Source of the DNA: Chloranthus sessilifolius
Taxonomy: Eukaryota > Streptophyta > Magnoliopsida > Chloranthales > Chloranthaceae
Assembly (NCBI GenBank): GCA_021018995.1
Contig: CM037587.1
Span: 69,335,604-69,399,603 of the forward strand
DNA length: 64,000 nt
Direction: 5' to 3'
Part shown: in pieces, positions 21,958 through 33,594 of the stretch
Position numbering within the stretch: the first letter of the stretch is position 1
Layout of the letters: each line of letters opens with the position of its first letter
Notes under the pieces: generated by a model
What the model was told of the DNA's origin: nothing
The model's input: only the letters and a program-made list of their open reading frames with translations
Databases searched by the model: none
Made by a program: the position numbers and the translations under genes

Positions 21958-24466
21958 TGTTGACTACTTCTGGTGTGCTTTGATTATTGGTTGGTTGTAA
22001 AAGTTATTTAAAAATGAAAGACAGAGTAAAACAGGGGGGTGAATCCAGCACAACTCAGAAGTCCTAGGCCTGCAAGATACAGGGTCCTTTGTAGCAAGTT
22101 TTGATAAGTAAGAGTATGTCCCACAGGGAAAGGTGATCTAAAGCTCCAAGGGAGCCATCTCTAGTAATCCCTCCAGATATGTCTACAGATCTGGCAGTCC
22201 TAGAAGGAGGGGAGTTTAAGGTCACTTATTTTAAGTATTCTAATAACTAAACTACAGAAAATGTTGAGAGGATGGATGGAGTGTGAAAAATGAGTATAAA
22301 AAGGGTGAGAAGTATGCTATTGAGCCTAGGTCAGAGAAGTTTTGTAACTCAGATTTAGATCTGATGTTATAGAAATCCTGTCCATAGGCTACATTATCAC
22401 CTCTGAGGAGAAAGGATCCGACCCATCACTCTGCCATGATTCCACCCTTAAGGCTATAACCTGTCTACTTGAATGGTCACAAATTATCCCATAGGGGAGC
22501 CACTATCTAGGGATGGGTCAAAACATAACAAGTAAATCATTGCAGGCACTATTTTATCCAGGCTACCAGGTCAAGAATCCATAGAGAACCTCAACCTCTA
22601 AAGTTCTATATGTGGGGCTAAGGCTGTAGGACCATGATAGCCCAGACACATAGAACCAGCAAGAGATTGAGTACAACCTTCGATCTAGCAGTCCATTGCT
22701 TGAGCGAGGCTACAATGGTCCAGTCACCAGCCTACAATCTCTATAACTAGATCAGATCCAACATCTGATGGCGAATCTATACAACTATGGGGGAGTTTGC
22801 CTCTGTACAATCTCTCACCAGGCTTCTACAAGCTCAGGTGCAAAGAAGAAGGATCCATCTTGGATCGGTGGATCTGAATCACCCTAAGGCTATAATCTGT
22901 CCACTTAAATGGTCACAGACTATCCCAGAGGTTATCCTCCTCACGGAGTCCAAAACAAAACAAGATTATCGCTGCTACCACCATGCTCACAAGGCTACCA
23001 GCTCAAGCTCCCATGGGGATTTCAGATCTAGTGGATCCTGTGGTGGGGCTAAGGCTGTAGGACCATGATAGCCTAGACACACAGGTCACTTGGATCTGAG
23101 TGGCCCTTAGAATCAGTCCTCCATTACTTTGAAATACAGCTAAAGCAATGGCGGATCACAAGGCAGCAGCCTTGCACAGACAATCTCACACACAAACAAC
23201 AATCCCATAAAGTACAGATCCTATTGCAAAACTTCCATTAATCTAATTCAAAAATACATACAAAGGCATAGCCAGCAAGTGCTGGACTATGCAGAGAAGG
23301 AAAGAAAAAAAAAATACTTACTGCTAAAAAGAAAGAGAAAAGAAAAAATGATCTGAGATGGGTTCCCAGATGCCTAAACCTAAGCACAGGTATGGGTTTA
23401 TATAGCAGTGGGGTGGCGGCGCATTAGGGTTAGGAAACCCTAATTTTAACGATGCCACGTGGCCTGATAATGATCCTTGGATGCCTCGAGGTGCGCACAT
23501 AGACATTTGAGCATGAGAGTGCATGCCCTAATCGTTGGAAATATCCAGAAGGCCCTCTGCTGAAGAGATGGAAGTTTAGGGTCAGAGCTTCGCTAGGTAG
23601 TTGTAGTTTCCCAGACTTGTCACGTGATACCTCTTTGCTCTTTGCTAGGATGATTTGACACTTAAGCTTCAGCCATCGCGATGTTGCCTTGGTTTGCTCT
23701 TCAGGCAGTCGCGCGGTAGAGAGTTGCGCTCTCGCTGGATTGGGCTTCGCGAGGTTGAATAGAAAACACAGTCTCAAGTGTCACGGGGTTGAAATTCAAG
23801 CAGTCGCGCGGTCGATCGGTCTTCACTAGGCAACAGCACGAGAACTTCGCGAGCACTTCCCTTTACTTGGACTTTGCGAGTTACCTCGCGAGGCTCTTCT
23901 GAGTTCTAAACTGCGTGAGGTTCTATGTCTCACTTGATCTTCGAGAGATTGGCTTTGCCTTCGCCAGGATGTTTTCTTTCTTGAATGACGCGAGAACTGC
24001 GCGAGGCATTCTTCTTCTAATAATTGCATCCCGTGGCGACTGCGTGATAGTTGCGCGAGGAATCTTTTGAAGCTCTCTCTCCTCAGCCGTTCTTAGCGAA
24101 CTGTGCGAAATTGAGAGAGGTCTGCTACACTGTGTGATGTGTTCTACTCTTGAGCTTCGCGAGAGCTGCATGAGTTTGAGTTTCTGAAGCTCTTCAGTCA
24201 TTCATCTGCGCGAGAGGTTGCTGTAAAGCCTTGGGAAGCTCAGTTGAACTGTGTGAGGCATATTTCTCCTGAATCCTCTAAAGCTTGGGTTAGCTGCGCG
24301 GGGCTCATTTCAAGTCTGGATTCAGAGTTCATTCTTCTGAGGGATATCTGATGCCAAGGCAGGCTCCTTAACAGGATTCTTGGCCTTATTTCACTGCTGA
24401 TTATTACCTGCACAAAACACTTAACAAGAGCCTGCCTTAGCATCAGATACTTTTCAGGTCTTAACA
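21958..24466 (-). repeat. 5' LTR of B with rearranged tip
   Basis: It runs from TGTTAAGACCTG (24466) to TCAACA (21958), about 2.5 kb. A TATA box lies at 23397-23407 and the TCGCG array at about 23620-24310. Near its 5' tip about 50 bases present in the other LTRs are replaced by an inverted copy of its own sequence (24429-24450, source 24344-24365). Confidence 0.9.
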
Positions 24467-25230
24467 CTGTCACCCAGAAGTCAATCAAAGGGCAAGCACT
24501 CGCCGATCATCTTGCCAACAATCCACTGTCGGACTATGAGCCTTTGAGAACCAAATTCCCTGATGAAGACATCCTATTCATGACAGAGGATGATACAAAA
24601 GAAGCAGAGGATTCTTGGGTAATGCATTTTAATGGGGCAGCAAATGCCGATGGCCAGGGAGTTTGTGCTATTCTGATTTTGCCAAAAGGGTTGCATGTAC
24701 CAGTTTCTATCAAGCTCAACTTCCCATGCACAAATAACATGGCTGAATATCAAGCCTGTGCAATAGGACTACAGGCAGTAATTGATTTAAAGGTAAGTCA
24801 CCTTAGGGTATTTGGCGACACACAATTGATCATATGCCAGACGAATGAAGATTGGAAGACGAAAGATGAGAAACTAAAGCCTTGTAATGAGCACCTCGAG
24901 GATCTGATAGCATGCTTCGAGGATGTCACGTTCTCCTATGTCCCACGGATAAGGAATCGCTTCTCCAACATGTTAGTAACTTTGGCATCAATGATAGAGA
25001 TCCCCTATGGTGTCGAGATGAAGCCAATCATCATCAAACAGAGGAATGAGCCGGCCTTCTACCTACAGATTGAGGAGCCCCTAAAGCCTGATGATGAGCC
25101 ACCTTGGTTCTCTGATATCAAGAATTTCCTTGAGACTCATACTTTCCCTAAGGATACATCCAAGACGGGCCGATGGTCCATTCAACGTCTGGTGGTAGGC
25201 TACATCATCTGTGGCGACTACCTTTACAAA
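24467..25230 (+). pseudogene. pol: Tat-type second RNase H domain of A
   Basis: The A polyprotein resumes mid-domain with VTQKSIKGQALADHLANNP, the linker after the first RNase H. It then reads WVMHFNGAANADGQG, NNMAEYQACAIGLQ and LRVFGDTQLIICQ, the core of the plant-type RNase H acquired by Tat elements. The Glu and the second Asp are present, but the first catalytic Asp is Asn (HFNG rather than FDG). The ATG at 24544 is internal. The frame is open to about 25230. Confidence 0.75.
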
Positions 25231-26340
25231 TGATCTTTTAATAATGTTTTGCTCAGGTACCTTACAGAGGATAATGCAGTCAATATCATGAAGGTGATCC
25301 ATGAGGGAGTATGCGGTGCCCACGTCAATGGTCATATGCTCATTAAGAAAATCCTGCGGCAAGGATACTTTTAGACCACCACAAAATCTATCTGCTGCAG
25401 ACACGTTTAAAAATGCTACAAATGTCAGGAACACTCCACTCTGATACACGCTCCGACCATCGATCTACATTGCATGACCACGCCATGGCCATTTGCCACC
25501 TGGGGCCTCGATGTCTTAGGAATGATTAATCCGAAAGCCTTAAACGGACATCGGTTCATCCTGGTTGCCATCAAATACTTCACCAAATGGGTAGAGGAAA
25601 TGTCCTATATAAGCAACATGGCTCGGCACGTCGAGAAATTCATCAAGAGTAATATTGTTTGCCGATTTGGCGTACCCAAGGATATGATCCCTGATAACGG
25701 CACAAACTTCACGAATAAGCACATTGGGGCTTTCTATGAGTAGTATAAAATCAAGCACCATCGCTCATCGCCTTATCTGTCACAAACCAATGGGGTCGTA
25801 GGAGCTGCTAACAAGACTGTCATCCGCATCCTTGAGAAAATGTCATCACCTATCGAGATTGGAGTGAGACATTGCCATTTGTATTGTGGGCCAACAGAAT
25901 ATCGATCTGTACCGCTATAGGGGCAACACCATTCTCCCTTGTGTATGGAACTGAGGTTGTCTTACTAGTAAAGGTTGAAGTACCTTCACTCCGCATCCTC
26001 ATGGAATCGGGCCTATCTTAAGCATAAAGAGAGAGATCCTGCTTTGAGCAGTTGAACCTACTGGACGAGAAAAGGCCATTAGCCTTGTGTCATACCCAAG
26101 TCTACCAAAGGCGAATCACACATGCTTACAACAAACATGTTCGCGGTCGAGATCTAAAGGTAGGAGACACGGTACTCAAGAGAATCTTCCTGTCCCTCCA
26201 CATCGATCAAAGAGGGAAATTCAAGCCTAACTTGGAAGGACCTTACCTCGTTCAAGAAGTGCTCCTGGGGTACGCCGTTCGCCTTGCCACCACGGACGGA
26301 AATCATTTTCCTGAGCCCATCAACGCTGGATATGTCTGAC
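25231..26340 (+). pseudogene. pol: Tat-type integrase of A, broken
   Basis: Blocks occur in several frames: a zinc region with CYKCQEHSTLIHAPT, the core WPFATWGLDVLGMINPKALNG, DNGTNFTNKHIGAFYE, a TNGVVGAANKTVIRILEKM block, and the C-terminus (ALCHTQVYQRRITHAYNKHV, RDLKVGDTVLKR, GKFKPNLEGPYLVQEVL) in an open 95-codon stretch ending at 26337. Stops at 25741 and elsewhere. Asp/Glu positions are readable, but the protein cannot be made as one piece. Confidence 0.75.
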
Positions 26341-27999
26341 AATTCTAATCCTAGGTCTCCGCGGTAAGGTAAGTATTGACATAAATGGATACATGACTGC
26401 TTAAGGACCTAGTAAAAGAGGCCATCATTTCAAAGCTCAGTAGCCAAAAAGTTTCCCTAAAAAACCATACCCCTTTGCTACACCCGTTGAGCCATTAGCC
26501 TTTCTTTCTCACCCCCTCCCAGAATTAGGAAAAATGTGTATATAATACTAACAAAAAGGACAGAAAAAGAGTTACTATCAAATCCAAAAAAAAGTCAGAA
26601 AAGCAAAATCCCAAAAAGAGGATGTCTGAAAAGAAAAGAAAAAAGTAGAAAAGGAAAAGTGGGGCATGTACAGTCAAAATCCCCCAAGGAAGAAGTCTAT
26701 TAGGGCAGTTGGAACCCAATCAAGGAAACCTTTTTAAACCCAGAATACCTTCAAAAATCCTAACCTTACCCATGACCAAGATACATCCCTGAATAAAGCC
26801 CTCTTTAAGGTCCACTAGCAATCATAGTATACCTTGAGTCAGCTCGAGCGAAGTTATGAGACGATCAGATGAATTCCATCTGGCCAGCTATGATGGAATC
26901 GATGTTCATGTCGTGGATTTTGGAAAATAAAATAAAAAGAAAAAGAAAAATGAATAAAAATATACAAGCTCAAAGCAAGATGGACGTGGTGATAACCCGA
27001 AAGGGCGCTATGAGTAAAAAGAGCGAGTTTGTGCAAAACAGGTGAAAACTCGAAAGGCCGCCGGGTGTAAACATGCAAACCCATGGACGTAGTGAAAACA
27101 AAGAGAGAGCTATGGGTAAAAGGAGGGAAACAATGAGCACGATGAAAACCCACCTTGGGCGTTGTGAGTAAGAATCTTGAAAGAGGAAAAGGTTGAAGGA
27201 TAATAAGAATGATCCCTTGGTTACCCTGCCCATGCCATCATTTCCCAAATTCTTGACGGGGCCGCTCATGTTAGCTCAAATCAAGGTCCCAACCAAGAAT
27301 GTCTTAAATGGCCGCACCGTCAAACGTATGACCCAGGGTAAGGAGAGAAGGTCGATTCAATCCAAAGGGATGGATATTTCGACCTCGATAAAAGTTGCTA
27401 ACCTCACTCAAATTCAATCACATGAGAGGGGTTCAACCATGCTCAAAAGAGGACCCGTCATCCCCCCGGTAATTAAGGCATCAAACCAAAAAGAGAAGAA
27501 AAAGAAAAAACCACAAAAAGAGTTAATAATTTTCTTTTCCCAGCATGGTGCACTCCCCACTCCTAGATGATTGGCTCGATGACGAGAAAGGCCACTTTTG
27601 TAAAAGATAATACATTTTCCTTTCCCATTTTCACACCCACACTATATGCGCCATAGGAATAGCTAGCACAAACCCCCAGTTTATCATTTTAAGGAAACAA
27701 AATAGAGATGAGAAAATCCTTGTAAAAAGATGGATTTCTTTTTTTGATTGATTACAAGTCTATACCTGGCTGACACCACATCCCAAAAGATAATATGTGT
27801 GATGTCTAGCTTCTATCTAGCTTTTTTCTTTCCTTTTTACAAAAGTGCAAAAAACCAAAAAAAACATAAAGAAAATATGTATACCAAAAAATAAGTATCT
27901 TAATAGGGGTTTCTTATGCCCCTTTCTCTAAGTCTGATCTGTGTAAAACGATATGTGCAGGATGGAATCAACGACCCAACTCGCGCTTCAAGGTAAAAA
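26341..27999 (+). other. 3' region of A with degenerate GAAAACCC repeats
   Basis: No protein domain. Around 26980-27180 a loose repeat recurs four to five times: (G)TGAAAACCC or GATAACCC, then AAGGGCG, then TGAGTAAAA or GGGTAAAAG. Similar tracts occur after pol in Tat/Ogre elements. A TTGAGCC motif sits at 26487-26493. Purine-rich and A-rich low complexity lies at 26530-26660 and 27480-27520, 27840-27890. Confidence 0.5.
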
Positions 28000-28000
28000 T

Positions 28001-29260
28001 CTATTCACGTAGGGCATCATCCTGTACGTCTCGTTCAGTCATCCAGCGACCGTGAAGGCTCCTATACCGCTTTCGAGATGCATAGGTAGCACCAAGAGCA
28101 TCATTCAAGGCCCCTCCCAGATGGAGGACCTCGCACTCAGCTGTATTAGCTCTGGCCTCTATCGTTTCTGCTCTAACCTTTTGTTTTTTTAAATGTTCAT
28201 GCAGAATGCATTTCTCGCCCACTAGCAGCTCAATATGGGCTCGAAGCACCGACGCCTTCTTCGAACAAGGCCCTCCCAGATCGTTGCTCTTTGCCCGATC
28301 CAGATGATCAGCAATAGGCTGCTCGAATAATAGCCAGACCTCATACTCTGGGGAAGACTGAACTGAATCTCCCTGCTCCAAATCACATATGAGCATCAAC
28401 TGACGTGTCTCTCAAAGAGTAGCAATCTGGTCCATGCCCCTAGAGGATCCCCGAGAAAATATTAAATCACATAAAGGGGGTTTCATCTCCCAAGGCACCT
28501 GCGGAGTGTAGCCGAACTGACGCAGCACTCGAAATGGGAAGTAAGAGTATGTCCCACAGGGATGGTCCGATCTAACCAGGGAAGTCCCCATACCAGCTCT
28601 GCATTGGTCAGCCAAAGCTTCAACTCTGAAATATCTCCCTGCGGAATCATGTGGCACCTGCCCAAGAAGCATCAGACCACCTCAACTCAAATGATATGAA
28701 AGTCAGGCACTGGTCCCAAAATAGCAAGATGCTCACCTAACCAGACCTGAAATAGAAGCGGACATCCCCTAAGGCATTCCACCTTGCCCAAAGTGAAGGC
28801 ATCAAGACAACGATATACTCAGCTAAGACCAGATGCATCATTGATTTAGCCCTCATCCAATTCGATCAAAACGTCATAGAGAGCCAGAGAGGAGCTCTCT
28901 CCACCGGTGAAGAAAAGGACTTCCAAGATGAGACCGAGAGCAAAGGCCTTCAAGTTGAAGATGTTCCGAACTGGCTATTTTCAAAGACTTTCGTCACCGA
29001 AAATTTCTCTTAGGAATTTTATCAAACACCTTGTGGGCCCACCAATGAGATTTTTATCATCTTCATATTTCTTCAAACCCAGAGTAAGGTTGACGGCCTT
29101 AGCATAGCCCAGCTTTGGTACAACACTTGCAAGGCCTCTATGGAGCTGCAGGCCTGACAAATTGGACAACTCTTCAAGTGTGGGAGATAGCTACTGCTTC
29201 CCAAAACGGAATACATGGGCCTTTACATCCCAAAATGAGGTCACCGCGTGAAGTAGGTCC
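28001..29260 (-). pseudogene. Antisense PMD-like relative (DUF7745-like) in A
   Basis: Minus-strand pieces read NLKAFALGLILEVLFFTGG, YRCLDAFTLGKVECLRGCPL followed by LFQVWLGEHLA, a WGLPWLD block, then FRVLRQFGYTPQVPWEMKPP, and finally an acidic/basic coiled tail (ETIEARANTAECEVLHLGGA) ending at 28001. The order of LFP-like, YRALDA, GCxLLxxWLxEH and RQFGY blocks fits the plant mobile domain superfamily, closest in memory to retrotransposon-associated DUF7745 proteins. Stops and frame changes abound; some gaps may be introns. Its upstream side has a palindrome array. Function unknown. Confidence 0.45.
28539..28562. repeat. 24-base match to Athila-like LTR U5
   Basis: This stretch is identical to 22106-22129 in the B LTR over 24 bases, in the same plus-strand orientation, inside the DUF7745-like pseudogene. 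Flanks do not match. Confidence 0.5.
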
Positions 29261-29534
29261 CACCGTGGAGGAACCACAAGAAAGGATGAAAGATGGGATA
29301 GTCCAAGCCACTCTAGATCAACGAGCTCACTCTCATACAAACTCCCAAGCCAACTTTTGAGAAAATTGGGCCCCAAGCCCAAAGAGCGGGTCCATTGACT
29401 TACAAAGATTTTGTAAAGATAAAATTCAATATATGATGATGGACCCACCCTTGGGAAAGCAAGAAAAAAAAAGAGAGAAGCAAGCAGCTGAAAATTCTAA
29501 ACCAAAGTGAAAAGAGATAGAAAATGGGCTTTCT

Positions 29535-29655
29535 CAGGCTTAAAAGGGCCCACTGCCCCCCAGGAAGCACTTGGTGCATGTATTACATGTGCCAGTGTAT
29601 TTTCCCCCAGAATTGGTCTGGCGCAAGTAATAGCTGTGCCAGACCAATCTGGCCC
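29535..29655 (-). promoter_or_regulatory. Palindrome pair and TATA-like box before antisense gene
   Basis: Two palindromic units lie here: one at 29574-29597 (arms around GCATGTATTACATGTGC) and one with arms TGGTCTGGCGCA and TGTGCCAGACCA (about 29623-29655). Downstream on the minus strand is CTTTTAAGCC near 29540-29550. The same kind of units precede the PMD gene and lie in the A LTR. Confidence 0.45.
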
Positions 29656-29999
29656 CCTTGCACAGAAAATGTGGGGTTTTCGAGGGGGAATTTTGTGGTC
29701 TTTACTGGACCCCCTAGCCAGCTTGCCTGTATTGCATACCTCGACCACATTCATAGACATATAAAGTTTGAAGTGCACCTAACTTTAAATCATTTATTTA
29801 TGCAGGAACAATCCCCACCAAGGTATGCAGCCTCAAGGACCATTTACAAGCAATCATCAAATCATCCTACAGATAATCAGATAAAATACAAGGGAAATAG
29901 AGCAGGCGATAAAGGAAAAAGCATTAACATTCAAGACTGAAAATCATCCAAATCAAATGAAAATAAGTGCCATATCATCTATTACAAATTGATCAAAAT

Positions 30000-32870
30000 A
30001 CCAAAAGGAATATGTCCCAGAATGTCTAAAACTAAAAAACCAAGAGTTAGGCCTAATCCTTTCTGGCACCCTTGGACCTTTTATGGATGCACACCGAGCT
30101 CTGATATCTCTGAGTCTCTCCCACTCGGGTCCATGCCTGAGCAAGTTGGTTGAGCAAGGAGCGCGATTCTTTTTCCCGAACACGTTGCAAGGTCATACTA
30201 GAACCCATCAATCAATATCAGTCGAAAGAAAAAGATAGTGAATCAACCATCCAGATTAATCAATGAGACACTTACTATCTCGTCCTTCTGAAGGCCATGA
30301 AGATTGCGATAGTACTCTACTTGATGGACCACCAACTCGTAATCCTGCAGGGGAGAGGAACAAAAAGGAGGTCAACTGCAAAAATCATAATACAGGGAAC
30401 GAACATACAAAGGAAGGAAGGCTTACGGGGACTAATTGGTGGGGTGCAGCTCGCGTCGTCAAGAGATATCTGAACTGCTCATCATTGCGCAGCACATAAC
30501 TTCGTAAGAAAGGCATCGTCAAGGTGCTTAAAGGTCCCCTGGACACCGACGATGGAACTACCCGAGGCACCGATATTAGAGAGGTTTGAAGGGCCAGCAC
30601 TCGTAGGCTCAGAAGTACCCGCCGCCGCCCCATCATCATCATCAGAATCGCCTCCTTGCTAAAAGGAACCAATCTAAAAGAGAAGGAAGAACTACTTGAG
30701 TGTGTGGGCTGCCAAAAGCTAGGAAGTTTGCACTAGGAACGAAGCATGGGAGAAGAGATCGATAAGGCAAAGACTCATACCACATCTAATAGTCCTCGAG
30801 CATCAGGAGGGCATCGATAGGGACCCCGTTCTGAAGGAATCCGGCAGTGAGCTCCTCAATAGTAGCCACCGGTGCCATGACAGCTGTAGGAGGAGCCGAG
30901 GGCCCAGTAGGATAGTCCCGATACTGATGAACTACCCGCTCCCCCTAGTAATAAGCCCTGGCTCAGGTCACATACAAAAAGACAATGCGGTGGAAGATGA
31001 AGAGGCAAGATGGACCTACAACGGCTCAATCCCAATAAGGAGAACCAATGTAGGGGTCATATATAATTTGCCTAAATTAAGGAGTGTCCATTCTGTCAAA
31101 AATACAACACAATATAAAGGAGAAGCTCAAACATGAAAAGGGAAAAAATAGCCTTACCTGCTCTAATATCAGCAAGTCGAATTGGGACCTTAGGCCCATC
31201 TCCAGGTGTTTCATTCCAACATCCCTACGGCAGTGTGTATTCTAATTGCTTCGAAATAGATAAATTTATATCTCAGAGTGAAGAAGGGGGCGGTCGGGGT
31301 GAAAGTGCAAATACCCCACGCCTGACAAGAGTTGTGCATAAGAGTTGGGTCAGAAGTGGAGAATGATCATCCAAATAAACTGAAAAAAGTAAAAGAATCA
31401 GAGGTTACCTCCAAAGCAGGCCAAAAGCCAACGATGGACTTTGAGTTTCCAGTAGAGACTCAGACTAGGTTGGACATCAATGCAACATAGGCAGCTCCGC
31501 CCCAGTCATATCTATGCATGTCATTGCAATTGTCCATGAGGCTGAGCAAGGCTAGGGAGACCCGCCCACCGCTAGCATTAGCAAAGAGGGTCTTGCCCAG
31601 TAGTAAGAGGAGCGAGATGCGAGCCAACATAACCACACGCTTGAGCTCAATAAAAATGTCTACTTTTGGCTACATCCCTACGGCGGTGTGTATTCTTATT
31701 GCTCATAAGCAGATAGGTATATATCTCAGAGTGAAGAAGGGGGTGGCCGGGCTGAAAGTGCAAGTACCCCCATGCCTGACAAGAGTTGTGCATAAGAGAT
31801 GGGTCAGAAGCAGAGAATGATCATCCAAATAAACTGAAGAAACCAAAAGAGTCAGAGGTTACCTCCAAAGTAAGCCACAAGCCAACGACAGACTTTGAGT
31901 TGCAAACAAAGACTCGGACTAGGTTGGACATCAACACGGCGTAGGCAGCTCTGCCCCAGTCATATCTATGCACGCCATTCCAATTGTCCATGAGGCTGAG
32001 CAAGGCTAGGGAGAGCCGCCCACCACTGGCATTAGCAAAGAGGGTCTCTCCCAGTAGCAAGAGGAGCGAGATGCAGGCTTACATAACCACATGCTCGGGC
32101 TCAATAAAAATGTCTACTTCTGGCAATGCCAGATCTACCAACTCATGCAGCTCAAAAAGGTCAGACAGCCAAGACATCTTGACCTCAGCACCATGGAGAC
32201 TTATGGATGGGGGATAAGCCCCTATCAATCGAATGATCTCAACCTAATCAGGCACTGCAAGGTTGGCCATTGGAACCCCCCCTATCCGGATCCCCATAAT
32301 CATGGCCCAATCCACGAGAGTCAGCATCATCTCTGCCTTGGCCATGTGAAAGGTCATGGTCTCCGGACGAAAACACTCAATCAGGGCCATCAGATAGGCC
32401 GAGTCATCTCGCATAGCGGGGCATGAAAGGAACTCTCCAATGTCGGCCTGTTCGAGCAGGAACCTCACGATCGATGGGAGGTAGTAATAAAACTGCTGAA
32501 AGTCCAACCAATCGCTTCGAAACAGGATATGGGGTAAGGCCTACACCAAGGTAAAAGAGGCATCAGATCATGGAAATATAGCAAGTTTAAAAGAAAATAA
32601 AAATTTAACTTATCCCTTTACCTTACCGGCAATACCGAAATTTGAGATATGGATATGCTACTGATGGAGGAGGCGAGCATGGGCGGCCTCGCCCTGCATT
32701 TCATACCAAGAGCCGGCAGGGAGCTCCACCATGAAGAATTGCTCTCCCCTGGGACCATAGACCATTTTCGGCCCCTCTCCCTGTTCCTCCTCCTACACAT
32801 ATTCCTCCTCGCATGATATTCTGGGGCTAATACAAGTAATCATGTCAAGGTTCATCGATGATAAAGAACC
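30000..32870 (-). pseudogene. Antisense plant mobile domain (PMD) gene in A
   Basis: The minus strand reads LIECFRPETMTFHMAKAEMM, MIMGIRIGGVPMAN, MSWLSDLFE, then LLLGETLFANASGGRLSLAL and NGVHRYDWGRAAYAVLMSNL, which match the PMD pattern (RWxPETxTFHLxxGExTxTLxDVxxxxGLPIxGxPV, then the LFP and YxWGxAxLAxLYRxL segments). A C-terminal part includes TIEELTAGFLQNGVPIDAL and LMLEDY near 30790-30860, then a Ser/Asp-rich tail. An in-frame TAG lies at 32244-32246, and one exon is tandemly duplicated. Spacing between blocks suggests former introns. PMD genes captured by plant Ty3/gypsy elements are known; the role in the element is not. Confidence 0.65.
31220..32124. repeat. Tandem duplication, 452-base period, inside PMD gene
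   Basis: Copy 1 (31220-31671) and copy 2 (31672-32124) align from ACATCCCTACGG to ATGTCTACTT(T/C)TGGC with scattered differences. The unit includes a PMD exon (the YDWGRAAY block) and flanking intron-like sequence. It is therefore a partial gene duplication that would repeat an exon. Confidence 0.8.
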
Positions 32871-32929
32871 ATTGTGCAATAGGCCAAAGAAGGTAAGTAT
32901 GCCCATCTTTTCTTTATGCTTATAAAATC

Positions 32930-33265
32930 AATAAAAAAAAGAACTTTGCTTTATGTTTATAAAAAAAAAAAAAAAAACAACAAAAACAAAAAAATCCCTC
33001 CCCTTTTACAAAATTAAAAAATAAAAAAAATTCCTTTCTTTATGGGCAAAAAAAAAACCAAAACAAAAAAATCCTTTCTTTATGTGCAAAAATAAAAACA
33101 AAGATTAAAAACAAACAAAAAGTCCTCTTATAAAAAAAATAAAATAAAACAAAAACAACTAAAAAAGTCCTCTTATACAAAAACAAAAAAAAATATATCC
33201 CTCCACTTTATTTGCAAAAAAACAAAAAAAAAAAGATTTATGTCCTAAATAAAATCCATAAAACA
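32930..33265 (+). repeat. A-rich low-complexity tract
   Basis: Runs of A are broken by recurring TCCTTTCTTTATG, TCCTCTTATA and TCCCTCC words, giving a degenerate repeat of about 40-50 bases. No coding signal on either strand. It lies in the upstream region of the antisense PMD gene. Confidence 0.6.
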
Positions 33266-33594
33266 ACAAAAAATATAGGGCATCATTCATGCAATAACAT
33301 CAAACTCATCATCAATAAGCATGCATACAAGAAAAATAAACCATTCATTATCTAAGAAAGAAAAGATAATGATCACATTGCAAGAAAAATCAAGTAAAAA
33401 TGGGTTTTAAATGGTTACCTTCAAAGAAAAATGGGGTCCTTAATCCGGCGGGGAGCGGGTGTTTAATCAACGCGGGCAAGCACTGACAATGAAGCACATT
33501 AAGGATCAATGCAAAGGAACCCTAGGAGGAGGTTTCCTTTGGTTTAGAGAGAGGGGGAGAGAAATTTTGAAATAAACCCCTTTTTGGCTTGGGC

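Larger units (their letters stand above)
4615..24466 (-). mobile_element. Composite Athila-like block inserted in element A
   Basis: From 24466 downwards on the minus strand the order is LTR (24466-21958), PBS, internal B, PPT, LTR (15249-12730), PBS, internal C and then a plus-strand truncated LTR (4615-6443). B and C share the middle LTR. Gag and pol resemble the Athila lineage: RT starts with RKHKKAIGWTIAD, integrase has [17 protein letters not shown], and the primer site matches tRNA-Asp. The five bases left (AGGAT) and right (CTGTC) do not match, and both outer ends are LTR 5' termini. The block is therefore not one clean insertion. Confidence 0.8.
12730..24466 (-). mobile_element. Athila-like element B (LTR to LTR)
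   Basis: It is complete in outline: 5' LTR 24466-21958, PBS, gag, pol, accessory ORF, PPT and 3' LTR 15249-12730. A deletion of nearly 1.9 kb relative to C (C positions about 9331-11205) joins the gag C-terminus to RT near 20434, removing protease and the RT N-terminus. Further frameshifts lie in RT and before integrase. It is therefore non-autonomous, though its integrase frame is long and intact. Confidence 0.85.

Noticed and set aside
24467..25230. RNase H open frame as a host gene
   Set aside because: It continues the Tat polyprotein interrupted at 4614 and is followed by Tat integrase.
28001..32870. PMD genes as functional host MAIN/MAIL loci
   Set aside because: In-frame stops, an exon duplication and location between Tat pol and 3' LTR indicate element-borne pseudogenes.
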